Source of the DNA: an uncultured Variovorax sp. | Lineage (GTDB): Bacteria > Pseudomonadota > Gammaproteobacteria > Burkholderiales > Burkholderiaceae | NCBI GenBank assembly: GCA_946478645.1 | Contig: CAMLCW010000320.1 | Coordinates: 1 to 6,027 of the forward strand | Direction of reading: 5' to 3' | DNA length: 6,027 nt | Part shown: positions 1 to 4,702 of the stretch, piece after piece | Numbering within the stretch: position 1 is the first letter of the stretch | How the letters are laid out: each line of letters opens with the position of its first letter | Notes under the pieces: model-generated | What the model was told of the DNA's origin: nothing | The model's database searches: none | The model's input: the letters and a program-made list of their open reading frames with translations, nothing else | Translations under genes and position numbers: made by a program

Positions 1-200
1 ACGAAGGTGTCTTCCACGTGGGCGTCGAAGCTGTCGCCCTCGGCCTGCACCGCCGCGATGCCGCCCTGCGCCCAGGCGCTAGCGCCGTCGCTCAGTGCGC
101 GCTTGGTCAGCACCGCCACGCGGTGCGTCGGCGCGAGGTGCAGCGCGGCCGACAGCCCCGCCAGGCCGCTGCCCACGATGAGAACGTCGAAGTCGCGCAT
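1..200 (-). CDS. nadB: L-aspartate oxidase NadB, N-terminal fragment (cut by left window edge)
   Basis: NadB is the cytoplasmic flavoenzyme that oxidises L-aspartate to iminoaspartate, the first step of de novo NAD synthesis before quinolinate synthase NadA. Only the first 66 codons lie in the window; the rest continues past position 1. The start is the ATG at 200-198, and the protein begins [12 protein letters not shown]. Residues 7-20 form the dinucleotide-binding beta-alpha-beta turn (V-G-S-G-L-A-G-L). Residues 40-51 read [12 protein letters not shown], the AQGGIAA signature shared by NadB and the related succinate dehydrogenase/fumarate reductase flavoproteins. H61 and D64-T65 follow, as expected in the family. 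The short spacing before AQGGIAA favours NadB over SdhA/FrdA. The gene starts 33 bases after the scpA stop on the same strand, so it is probably co-transcribed. No clear Shine-Dalgarno sequence precedes the ATG. Confidence 0.9.
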   Translation of the reverse strand, partial: MRDFDVLIVGSGLAGLSAALHLAPTHRVAVLTKRALSDGASAWAQGGIAAVQAEGDSFDAHVEDTF

Positions 201-233
201 GGCTCGGCCGGTCCGGGGGCAGGGATCAGCTTT

Positions 234-1070
234 TCAGGCCGGGGCGTACGCGAGGCGCACGTAGATCGGCGCGAAGGCCTCGGCCTGCGTGATGTCGATC
301 AGCGTCTCCTTGGCGAGCTCGAGCATCGCGATGAAGGTGACGATCAGCACCGGTGCGCCGCGCGACACGTCGAACAGCTTCTCGAACTCGACGAAGCGCT
401 GCCCCTGCAGGTGGCGCAGCACGATGCTCATGTGCTCGCGCACGTTGAGCTCTTCGCGCGAGATCTTGTGATGCTGCACGAGCTTGGCGCGCTTCATGAT
501 GTCGGCCCAGGCGTCGCGCAGCTCGACCACGTCGACGTCGGGGAAGCGGGGCTTGAGCGACTGCTCGATGTAGACCTGCCCCTTCCAGAAATCGCGGCCG
601 TAGGTCGGCAGCGCGTTGATGGCCGCGGCCTGCAGCTTGGTCTGCTCGTACTCGAGCAGGCGGCGCACGAGTTCGGCGCGCGGGTCTTCGGCTTCTTCGC
701 CCTCGGCCACCTTCTTGGGCGGCAGCAGCATGCGCGACTTGATCTCGATCAGCATCGCCGCCATCAGCAGGTATTCGGCCGCGAGTTCGAGGTTGGTCTG
801 GCGGATCTCGTCGACGTAGCTCAGGTACTGCCGCGTGAGCCCCGCCATCGGGATGTCAAGGATGTTGAAGTTCTGCTTGCGGATCAGGTAGAGCAGCAGG
901 TCGAGCGGGCCCTCGAAGGCCTCGAGGAAGACCTGCAGCGCCTCGGGCGGGATGTACAGGTCCTTCGGCATCGCGAACAACGGCTCGCCGTAGAGCCGGG
1001 CGAGCGCGACCTGGTCGACCACCTCGGGCATGCCAGCCACGGGCGTGTCGTTGTCCTCGTTGTCCTTCAT
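234..1070 (-). CDS. scpA: Segregation and condensation protein A (ScpA, kleisin subunit)
   Basis: ScpA is the kleisin of the bacterial SMC-ScpA-ScpB condensin, which bridges the SMC heads and helps compact and segregate the nucleoid. From the ATG at 1070 the protein has 278 residues, a normal length. Residues 52-64 carry the family hallmark F-E-G-P-L-D-L-L-L-Y-L-I-R. Residues 97-117 give the helical AEYLLMAA...EIKSRMLLP block that contacts SMC. An acidic linker (about 121-131) follows. Residues about 205-275 form the C-terminal winged-helix domain (REHMSIVLRHL, then FIAMLELAKETLIDI). An in-frame TTG at 1088 would add six residues (MIAHAR), but neither start has a good ribosome binding site, and the TTG lies in the loop of a small hairpin. 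I prefer the ATG, with moderate certainty. scpB is not in the window. The gene lies between a DUF3460 gene and nadB, all on one strand. Confidence 0.93.
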   Translation of the reverse strand: MKDNEDNDTPVAGMPEVVDQVALARLYGEPLFAMPKDLYIPPEALQVFLEAFEGPLDLLLYLIRKQNFNILDIPMAGLTRQYLSYVDEIRQTNLELAAEYLLMAAMLIEIKSRMLLPPKKVAEGEEAEDPRAELVRRLLEYEQTKLQAAAINALPTYGRDFWKGQVYIEQSLKPRFPDVDVVELRDAWADIMKRAKLVQHHKISREELNVREHMSIVLRHLQGQRFVEFEKLFDVSRGAPVLIVTFIAMLELAKETLIDITQAEAFAPIYVRLAYAPA

Positions 1071-1079
1071 GCGGGCGTG

Positions 1080-1098
1080 CGCTATCAATTCAATAGCG
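1080..1098. repeat. AT-rich 6-bp inverted repeat upstream of scpA
   Basis: CGCTAT (1080-1085) and ATAGCG (1093-1098) are perfect complements around a 7-base loop, CAATTCA. The element is an AT-rich island in a GC-rich background, in the gap between the DUF3460 stop and the scpA ATG. Its shape (GCTAT...ATAGC around an AT-rich centre) resembles a short palindrome I recall as scattered between genes in Comamonadaceae genomes; that is memory, not a search. It could be a dispersed repeat, a protein-binding site or a weak RNA hairpin. It has no adjoining T-tract on the minus strand, so an efficient intrinsic terminator is unlikely. Confidence 0.45.
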
Positions 1099-1103
1099 TC
1101 AGG

Positions 1104-1115
1104 CGCTGCGCAGCG
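1104..1115. repeat. 12-bp perfect palindrome between the DUF3460 gene and scpA
   Basis: CGCTGCGCAGCG reads the same on both strands. It lies 5 bases from the AT-rich hairpin at 1080-1098, in the only noncoding gap of this gene cluster longer than 50 bases. It could be a binding site for a dimeric protein. GC-rich palindromes of this size also arise by chance at this base composition, so the functional assignment is weak even though the symmetry itself is certain. Confidence 0.3.
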
Positions 1116-1139
1116 GACCGCCGATGCCGCAAGGCGCCA

Positions 1140-1346
1140 TCACTTGCCGCTGGTCTGGTAGACGTACGGCTGCTGCGGCACGCGCGCTTCCTTGTATTCC
1201 TCGAGCAGGCTGCGGTCGAGGTGCTTGTCCCAGAGCAGGGCGCGGCCGGCGCGCTGTTCGGCCTCCAGCGTCGGCTTCTTGGCTTTCATCTCCTCGATGA
1301 AGCTGGTGATCTCGGAGGTGTAGTGGGGGCGGCGGAAGATGGACAT
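1140..1346 (-). CDS. DUF3460 family small protein
   Basis: This is a 68-residue protein starting MSIFRRPHYTSEITSFIEEM and ending QPYVYQTSGK. It matches my memory of DUF3460, a short betaproteobacterial family with no known function. There is no signal peptide, membrane segment or cysteine. The protein is mostly charged and helical (EEMKAKKPTLEAEQRAGRALLWDK, residues 18-41, split here only for description: E18-M20, K21-K24, then L27-D40), with a conserved-looking LWDK at 38-41 and a Tyr/Pro-rich tail. The ATG at 1346 is preferred because an AAAGG-like ribosome binding site lies about 10 bases upstream and the open frame beyond it runs antisense through the divergent gene. It is the first gene of a probable unit with scpA, 69 bases ahead of that gene's ATG. 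A role linked to chromosome segregation can be guessed only from position. Confidence 0.82.
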   Translation of the reverse strand: MSIFRRPHYTSEITSFIEEMKAKKPTLEAEQRAGRALLWDKHLDRSLLEEYKEARVPQQPYVYQTSGK

Positions 1347-1368
1347 AGACTGGACCTTTGTAGCGCGA

Positions 1369-1374
1369 ATTTTA
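1369..1374 (-). promoter_or_regulatory. Putative -10 element for the DUF3460-scpA-nadB unit
   Basis: On the minus strand the sequence reads GGTAAAATTCGCG, with TAAAAT as a good sigma-70-like -10 hexamer in an otherwise GC-rich region. It lies 22 bases before the DUF3460 ATG, which would give a leader of roughly 15 bases including the AAAGG ribosome binding site. The -35 region is weak: TCCTTG or CCTTGC at a spacing of 16-18. It falls inside the first codons of the divergent lipoprotein gene, so the two genes' control regions would overlap. The assignment rests on motif resemblance only. Confidence 0.4.
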
Positions 1375-1385
1375 CCGGGGATGTC

Positions 1386-1892
1386 ATGAAGCAAGGACAG
1401 GGGCGCCGGATCGGCGTCGCGATGGCGCTGGCGGCGGCGGCGATCGTCGGGCTTTCGGGTTGTGATCCGCAGCGCATCAGCGAGCTCGAGGAGGGCGTTT
1501 CCACCGAGGCCGACGTGCGCGCGCGCTTCGGCGAGCCCGAGAACGTCTGGGACGCGCCCGGCGGCCGGGTGCTCGAATACAACCGCCAGCCGCAGGGCCA
1601 GAAGAACTACATGATCACCATCGGCGCCGACGGCAAGATGAGCGCGCTGCGCCAGGTGCTCACGCCCGAGAACTTCGCGCGGGTGCAGCCCGGCATGGCG
1701 ATGGAAGAGCTGCGCAAGCTGCTCGGCAAGCCCGCCAAGGTGACGCCGTACGCGCTGCGGCGCGAATACGAATGGGAATGGCGCTGGGTGCAGCCGCCCA
1801 ATTCGCCGATGGTCTTCACGGCGGTGCTCAACGACGACCAGCGCGTGGTGCGCAGCGGTTCCTCGCCCGACCGGAGCACCGAGGCGAACTAG
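1386..1892 (+). CDS. Lipoprotein with two BamE/SmpA-like repeats
   Basis: The product is a 168-residue predicted lipoprotein. The signal peptide has RR at 7-8, an Ala-rich hydrophobic core at about 9-22 and the lipobox L-S-G-C with the lipidated Cys at 26. The mature part holds two related units. Residues 36-66 (EGVSTEADVRARFGEP... then LEY) and 102-130 (PGMAMEELRKLLGKP... then REY) share the G-x-(S/A)-x-E-x-(D/L) helix, the G-x-P turn and a following E-Y strand, typical of the BamE/SmpA/OmlA fold. BamE itself has one such unit and acts in outer-membrane protein assembly; a tandem form of unknown exact role is the safer call. The residue after Cys is Asp27, which in E. coli keeps lipoproteins in the inner membrane. 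The ATG at 1386 is chosen because it begins the signal peptide and has GGGG 6 bases upstream. The out-of-frame ATG at 1381 gives no such product. The gene stands alone on the plus strand and overlaps the convergent transporter gene by 4 bases. Confidence 0.85.
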   Translation: MKQGQGRRIGVAMALAAAAIVGLSGCDPQRISELEEGVSTEADVRARFGEPENVWDAPGGRVLEYNRQPQGQKNYMITIGADGKMSALRQVLTPENFARVQPGMAMEELRKLLGKPAKVTPYALRREYEWEWRWVQPPNSPMVFTAVLNDDQRVVRSGSSPDRSTEAN

Positions 1893-1899
1893 CTCCGGT
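1870..1899. repeat. 8-bp inverted repeat spanning the interlocked convergent stop codons
   Basis: ACCGGAGC (1870-1877) and GCTCCGGT (1892-1899) are perfect complements around a 14-base loop that contains all but the last base of the CTAG stop overlap. An alternative, mutually exclusive stem pairs GCACCG (1876-1881) with CGGTGC (1896-1901). Neither is followed by a T-tract on either strand, so a classical intrinsic terminator is not supported. The structure might cause pausing or protect 3' ends of the two convergent transcripts. The base pairing is certain; the function is inference. Confidence 0.45.
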
Positions 1900-3592
1900 G
1901 CAGCGACCCGGGGCCCTCCGCCTCCGGCTCGCGCGGCTGTCCCGTCAGCAGCTCTTCGGAAAACCCCGAACGCACGATCACCTCGAGCGGCTGCGGCTGC
2001 AGCGACTCCAGCCGCAGCAGCCCGCCGCGCGCGAGCACCGCCCGGTGCAGCTGGCGCAGCGCATCGACACCCGACGCGTCCAGGTAGATCAGGTAGGTGG
2101 CGTCGATCACCACCGTCATGCCGCGCGGCGCGCTCTCGGCCGCGTTGACGGCCTCGTCCAGCTTGGCCGCCGCACCGAAGAACAGCGCACCGTAGAGCCG
2201 GTAGGTCAGCACCGGCGGCTGCAGCGTCATCAGCTCGACGCTGAACAGCCCGCTCATGCGCCGGATGAACAGCGCGCACGCCAGCACGATGCCCACCTGC
2301 ACCGCCACCGTGAGGTCGAACACCACGGTCAGGAAGAAGGTGCCGAGCATCAGCAGCCGGTAGTGGCGGCTGAAGTGGCGCAGCTGCCCGGGCGTGAACT
2401 CGCGCCATTCGCCCATGTTGAGGCCCACGAACACCAGGATGCCCGCGAGCACCGCGAGCGGTACGTGGCGTGCGAGCGGCGCGGCCAGCAGCACGACCAC
2501 CATCAGCGTGAGCGCATGCACCATGCCCGCGACCGGCGAACTGCCGCCGGACCGGATGTTGGTCACCGTGCGCGCGATGGTGCCGGTGGCCGGCATGCCG
2601 CCGAAGAAGGGCGCCACCACGTTGGCGATGCCCTGCGCCATCAGTTCCTGGTTCGGATCGTGGCGCGGCTGGCCGGAAAGCTGGTCGGCCACGCGCGCGC
2701 ACAGCAGCGACTCGATGGCGCCGAGCAGCGCGATGGTCAGCGTCGGCGTGACCAGCTGCTTGACGATTTCCCACGAGAAATCAGGCAGCGCGAACGCCGG
2801 CAGGCCCTCGGGAATGCCGCCGAAGCGCGTGCCGATGGTTTCCACCGGCAGCGCGAGGCCCCATGACAGCAAGGTCAGCGTGACCAGCGCGACGATCGGG
2901 CCCGGCAGCCGCGCCACCGTGTGCAGTGCCCGCCAGCCGGCGATGCGCCATGCGGCGCGGGGCAGTGAAGCGTCCACGGGGGGCTCGACGCGCCGCAGCA
3001 GCGGCCATGCCAAAAGCCCCGCGACGCAGGCCGAGCCGAGCGCGAACGCATGCGGATTGAAGGTGCCGATCTGCAGCGCCATCGCATGCAGTTGCGAGAA
3101 CACGTCGGCCGGCATCTTCTCGACCTCGAGGCCGAGCAGGTCCTTGAGCTGCGACAGCAGGATCAGCACCGCGATGCCGTTGGTGAAGCCCACCACGATC
3201 GACAGCGGCACGAAGCGCACCAGCCGCCCCAGTCCGAACAGCCCGGCCGCGAACAGCAGCACGCCGGCGCAGGCGGTCGAGATCAGCAGGTTCGCGACGC
3301 CGTAGCGTTCGACGATGCCGTAGACGATCACGATGAATGCGCCCGCCGGCCCGCCGATCTGCACCGCCGAGCCGCCCAGGAGCGAAATCAGGAAGCCCGC
3401 GATGATCGCGGTCCAGATGCCGGCCTCGGGCGGCAGCCCGGAGGCGATGGCGAAGGCCATGGCCAGCGGCAGCGCCACGATGCCCACCGTGGCCCCGGCG
3501 CCGAGGTCCTTGAAGAAGCGCGTGCGGTTGTAGTCTGCGACCGCGTCGAGCAGGCGCGGGCGAAAGCGGGTGAAGGTCAGCGGTGACTGCAT
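1889..3592 (-). CDS. SulP family inorganic anion transporter with C-terminal STAS domain
   Basis: This 567-residue inner-membrane protein has the SulP/SLC26 plan: about 12 hydrophobic segments between residues 31 and 440, then a cytoplasmic STAS domain (about 453-550). Family marks include LPLAMAFAIASG at 41-52, GG...GGPAGA at 73-85, the E294 region ahead of the loop ending QELMAQGIANVVAPFFGG (315-332), and TGTIARTVTN with SGGSSPVAG (336-356). The STAS domain has D-A-S-G at 505-508, placing Ser at the site phosphorylated in anti-sigma-factor antagonists. The wording of the first helix and of the ARVADQ...NQEL loop recalls the cyanobacterial bicarbonate carrier BicA more than classical sulfate permeases. 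The substrate (bicarbonate, sulfate or a dicarboxylate) cannot be fixed from sequence. The ATG at 3592 is chosen because the protein begins MQSPLTF just before the conserved core; the longer open frame upstream is low-complexity and overlaps two other genes. Confidence 0.92.
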   Translation of the reverse strand: MQSPLTFTRFRPRLLDAVADYNRTRFFKDLGAGATVGIVALPLAMAFAIASGLPPEAGIWTAIIAGFLISLLGGSAVQIGGPAGAFIVIVYGIVERYGVANLLISTACAGVLLFAAGLFGLGRLVRFVPLSIVVGFTNGIAVLILLSQLKDLLGLEVEKMPADVFSQLHAMALQIGTFNPHAFALGSACVAGLLAWPLLRRVEPPVDASLPRAAWRIAGWRALHTVARLPGPIVALVTLTLLSWGLALPVETIGTRFGGIPEGLPAFALPDFSWEIVKQLVTPTLTIALLGAIESLLCARVADQLSGQPRHDPNQELMAQGIANVVAPFFGGMPATGTIARTVTNIRSGGSSPVAGMVHALTLMVVVLLAAPLARHVPLAVLAGILVFVGLNMGEWREFTPGQLRHFSRHYRLLMLGTFFLTVVFDLTVAVQVGIVLACALFIRRMSGLFSVELMTLQPPVLTYRLYGALFFGAAAKLDEAVNAAESAPRGMTVVIDATYLIYLDASGVDALRQLHRAVLARGGLLRLESLQPQPLEVIVRSGFSEELLTGQPREPEAEGPGSLHRS

Positions 3593-3654
3593 GTGGCGCC
3601 CATTGTGACCCCGCGCCCGTGACGCGCAGGCGATGCGCGGGCCGGGGCGCCGCG

Positions 3655-3879
3655 TCAGTCGCTGTCGGGGATCACCGCGTCGGCGGCCGCGCCCACCGCC
3701 TTGCCCGTGATGCGCGCGGTGCCGATGGCGGCGTCGGCCGCGAGGCCGACCGCACCGGCGCCCACGCTCACCGCGGTGCCGGCCACGCTGACCACGGCGC
3801 AGCCGCCGAGCAGCAGGGCGCCCGCCAAGCCGAGCGGCATGAGAACGAGAAGTCGGAAGCGGGAGCGATGGCTTTGCAT
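3655..3879 (-). CDS. Small Gly/Ala-rich lipoprotein of unknown function
   Basis: The product is a 74-residue predicted lipoprotein. It has a basic N-terminus (HRSRFR), a hydrophobic core at 10-23 and the lipobox L-G-G-C with Cys at 27. The residue after Cys is Ala, compatible with outer-membrane sorting by the E. coli rule. The mature part is almost entirely Ala, Gly and Val in a quasi-repeat: AVVSVAGTAVSVGAGAVG, then AADAAIG and KAVGAAADAVIPD. This gives a glycine-zipper-like pattern that could insert into or associate with membranes. I recall a family of similar short betaproteobacterial lipoproteins without an experimental function. An in-frame GTG at 3894 would add five residues (MQNPP); the ATG at 3879 is preferred because it opens a standard signal peptide, but neither start has an obvious ribosome binding site. 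The gene lies 56 bases after the crotonase stop and 62 bases before the transporter ATG, all on one strand. Confidence 0.72.
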   Translation of the reverse strand: MQSHRSRFRLLVLMPLGLAGALLLGGCAVVSVAGTAVSVGAGAVGLAADAAIGTARITGKAVGAAADAVIPDSD

Positions 3880-3926
3880 CGGCGGATTTTGCACCGACCG
3901 CCCGCGGCGGCACCAGCCCTGCGCCG

Positions 3927-3947
3927 AAAGGCCGCTCAGCGGCCCTT
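3927..3947 (-). terminator. Candidate terminator hairpin with the crotonase stop codon as its loop
   Basis: Read on the minus strand, the last three sense codons AAG GGC CGC form the left arm, the stop TGA is the three-base loop, and GCGGCCTTT is the right arm. This makes nine consecutive pairs, one of them G-U in RNA. The right arm ends in TTT and is then followed by CGGCGC, so the U-tract is short and partly inside the stem. It sits exactly at the end of the metG-crotonase unit and upstream of the small lipoprotein gene. The long stem and tight loop argue against chance; the weak U-tract argues for a partial or factor-assisted terminator, or a 3'-end stabiliser. Confidence 0.5.
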
Positions 3948-4691
3948 GAAGACCGGCGGACGCTTCTCGCGCCAGGCCCGGCCGCCCTCGGCCAGGTCTT
4001 CGGAGGCGACGGTGCGCTGCACCTCCTGATGGATCGCGGCGGCATCGGCCGTGCCGCGCGCGATGCGGTTCAGGTGCTTCTTCATGCCGAGCAGCGCGAG
4101 CGGCGCCATGCCGGCCAGTGTGGTGCGGAGCTGCTGCACCTGCGCGTCAAGCGCGGCCGCATCGTCGGCCAGGTGCGTGAAGAACCCGCAGTCGCGCATC
4201 GCGGCACCGTCGAGCTTCTCGGCGGTCAGGAAGAGCCGCTTGGCCATGTCCAGCCCGAGCCGCGAGACATAGCGCTCCATGCCGCTCTGGTAGAAGTGCA
4301 GGCCGAGCCGCGCGGCCGGCATGAACATTTCGGCGCTGCGCACGCCCACGCGAAAGTCGCAGGCCAGCACCAGGTCGGTCGCGCCGCCGAAGACGCCGCC
4401 ATGCACCGCCGCGATGGTGACCGCGCGGCAGTTCTCGAGCGCATCGACCATCTCGCCGAAGCTGCGGCCCTCGGTCTGGCTGCTGGCCGCCACCTCCGAG
4501 ATGTCGTAGCCGCTGCAGAAATGCCTGCCCTCGGCGCGGATGACGAGCACCAGCACCGCGGGCGCGCCGTTCACTGCCTCGACGTGGTGCACCAGTTCGG
4601 GCAGGTCTTCCGGCGTCAGCTTGTTGGCAGCCTGCGGCCGCCGCAGCGTGACGGTGGCGACGTGGCCGTCGATCTCGAGGGTGGGCAGCAT
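3936..4691 (-). CDS. Enoyl-CoA hydratase/isomerase (crotonase) family protein, atypical active site
   Basis: This 251-residue protein has the crotonase fold, whose members bind acyl-CoA thioesters and stabilise an enolate in an oxyanion hole. The N-terminal strands are LEIDGHVATVTLRRP (5-19) and AANKLTPEDL (21-30). The first oxyanion-hole region is HFCSGYDISEV (57-67; C-S-G-x-D instead of the usual A-G-x-D). The second is AAVHGGVFGGATDLVLACD (94-112). By eye-alignment to rat mitochondrial hydratase, the first catalytic Glu is Asp106 and the second, in the usual P-E-x-x-L-G, is Ala126 (PAARLG). The usual PGAGG turn is replaced by HFYQSGMERY (132-141). A standard hydratase reaction is therefore doubtful; an isomerase, lyase or other thioester reaction is possible. 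The ATG at 4691 lies 11 bases after the metG stop, so the two genes are very likely co-transcribed, without an obvious functional link. Length is normal and nothing appears truncated. Confidence 0.88.
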   Translation of the reverse strand: MLPTLEIDGHVATVTLRRPQAANKLTPEDLPELVHHVEAVNGAPAVLVLVIRAEGRHFCSGYDISEVAASSQTEGRSFGEMVDALENCRAVTIAAVHGGVFGGATDLVLACDFRVGVRSAEMFMPAARLGLHFYQSGMERYVSRLGLDMAKRLFLTAEKLDGAAMRDCGFFTHLADDAAALDAQVQQLRTTLAGMAPLALLGMKKHLNRIARGTADAAAIHQEVQRTVASEDLAEGGRAWREKRPPVFKGR

Positions 4692-4702
4692 CGGCGCGTG
4701 CT

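Noticed and set aside
1129..1147. GCAAG/CTTGC stem around the DUF3460 stop codon
   Set aside because: Only five pairs with a nine-base loop and no T-tract, which is too weak to call.
18..1385. Very long plus-strand open frame running antisense through nadB, scpA and DUF3460 into the lipoprotein
   Set aside because: Its translation is His/Arg/Gln-rich low-complexity sequence opposite clearly recognisable genes; only the part from 1386, with a signal peptide and lipobox, is credible.
1347..2774. Minus-strand open frame extending the DUF3460 gene upstream
   Set aside because: It is Ala/Arg-rich and antisense or out of frame relative to the lipoprotein and SulP genes; only its last 68 residues match a known family.
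1772..2866. Plus-strand open frame opposite the SulP gene, and its counterparts at 2394-3305, 3050-3586 and 4029-4889
   Set aside because: They have high-GC antisense composition (Arg, His, Gln, Ala), no domain pattern, and lie opposite genes with strong family motifs.
3610..3641. 7-bp GC stem (CCCGCGC with GCGCGGG) between the small lipoprotein and SulP genes as a terminator
   Set aside because: It has an 18-base loop, no T-tract and competing pairings such as 3613-3618 with 3645-3650; this is expected by chance at this GC content.
3593..4045. N-terminal extension of the SulP open frame
   Set aside because: It is low-complexity, overlaps the small lipoprotein and the crotonase end, and adds nothing resembling the SulP family; ATG 3592 fits the family start.
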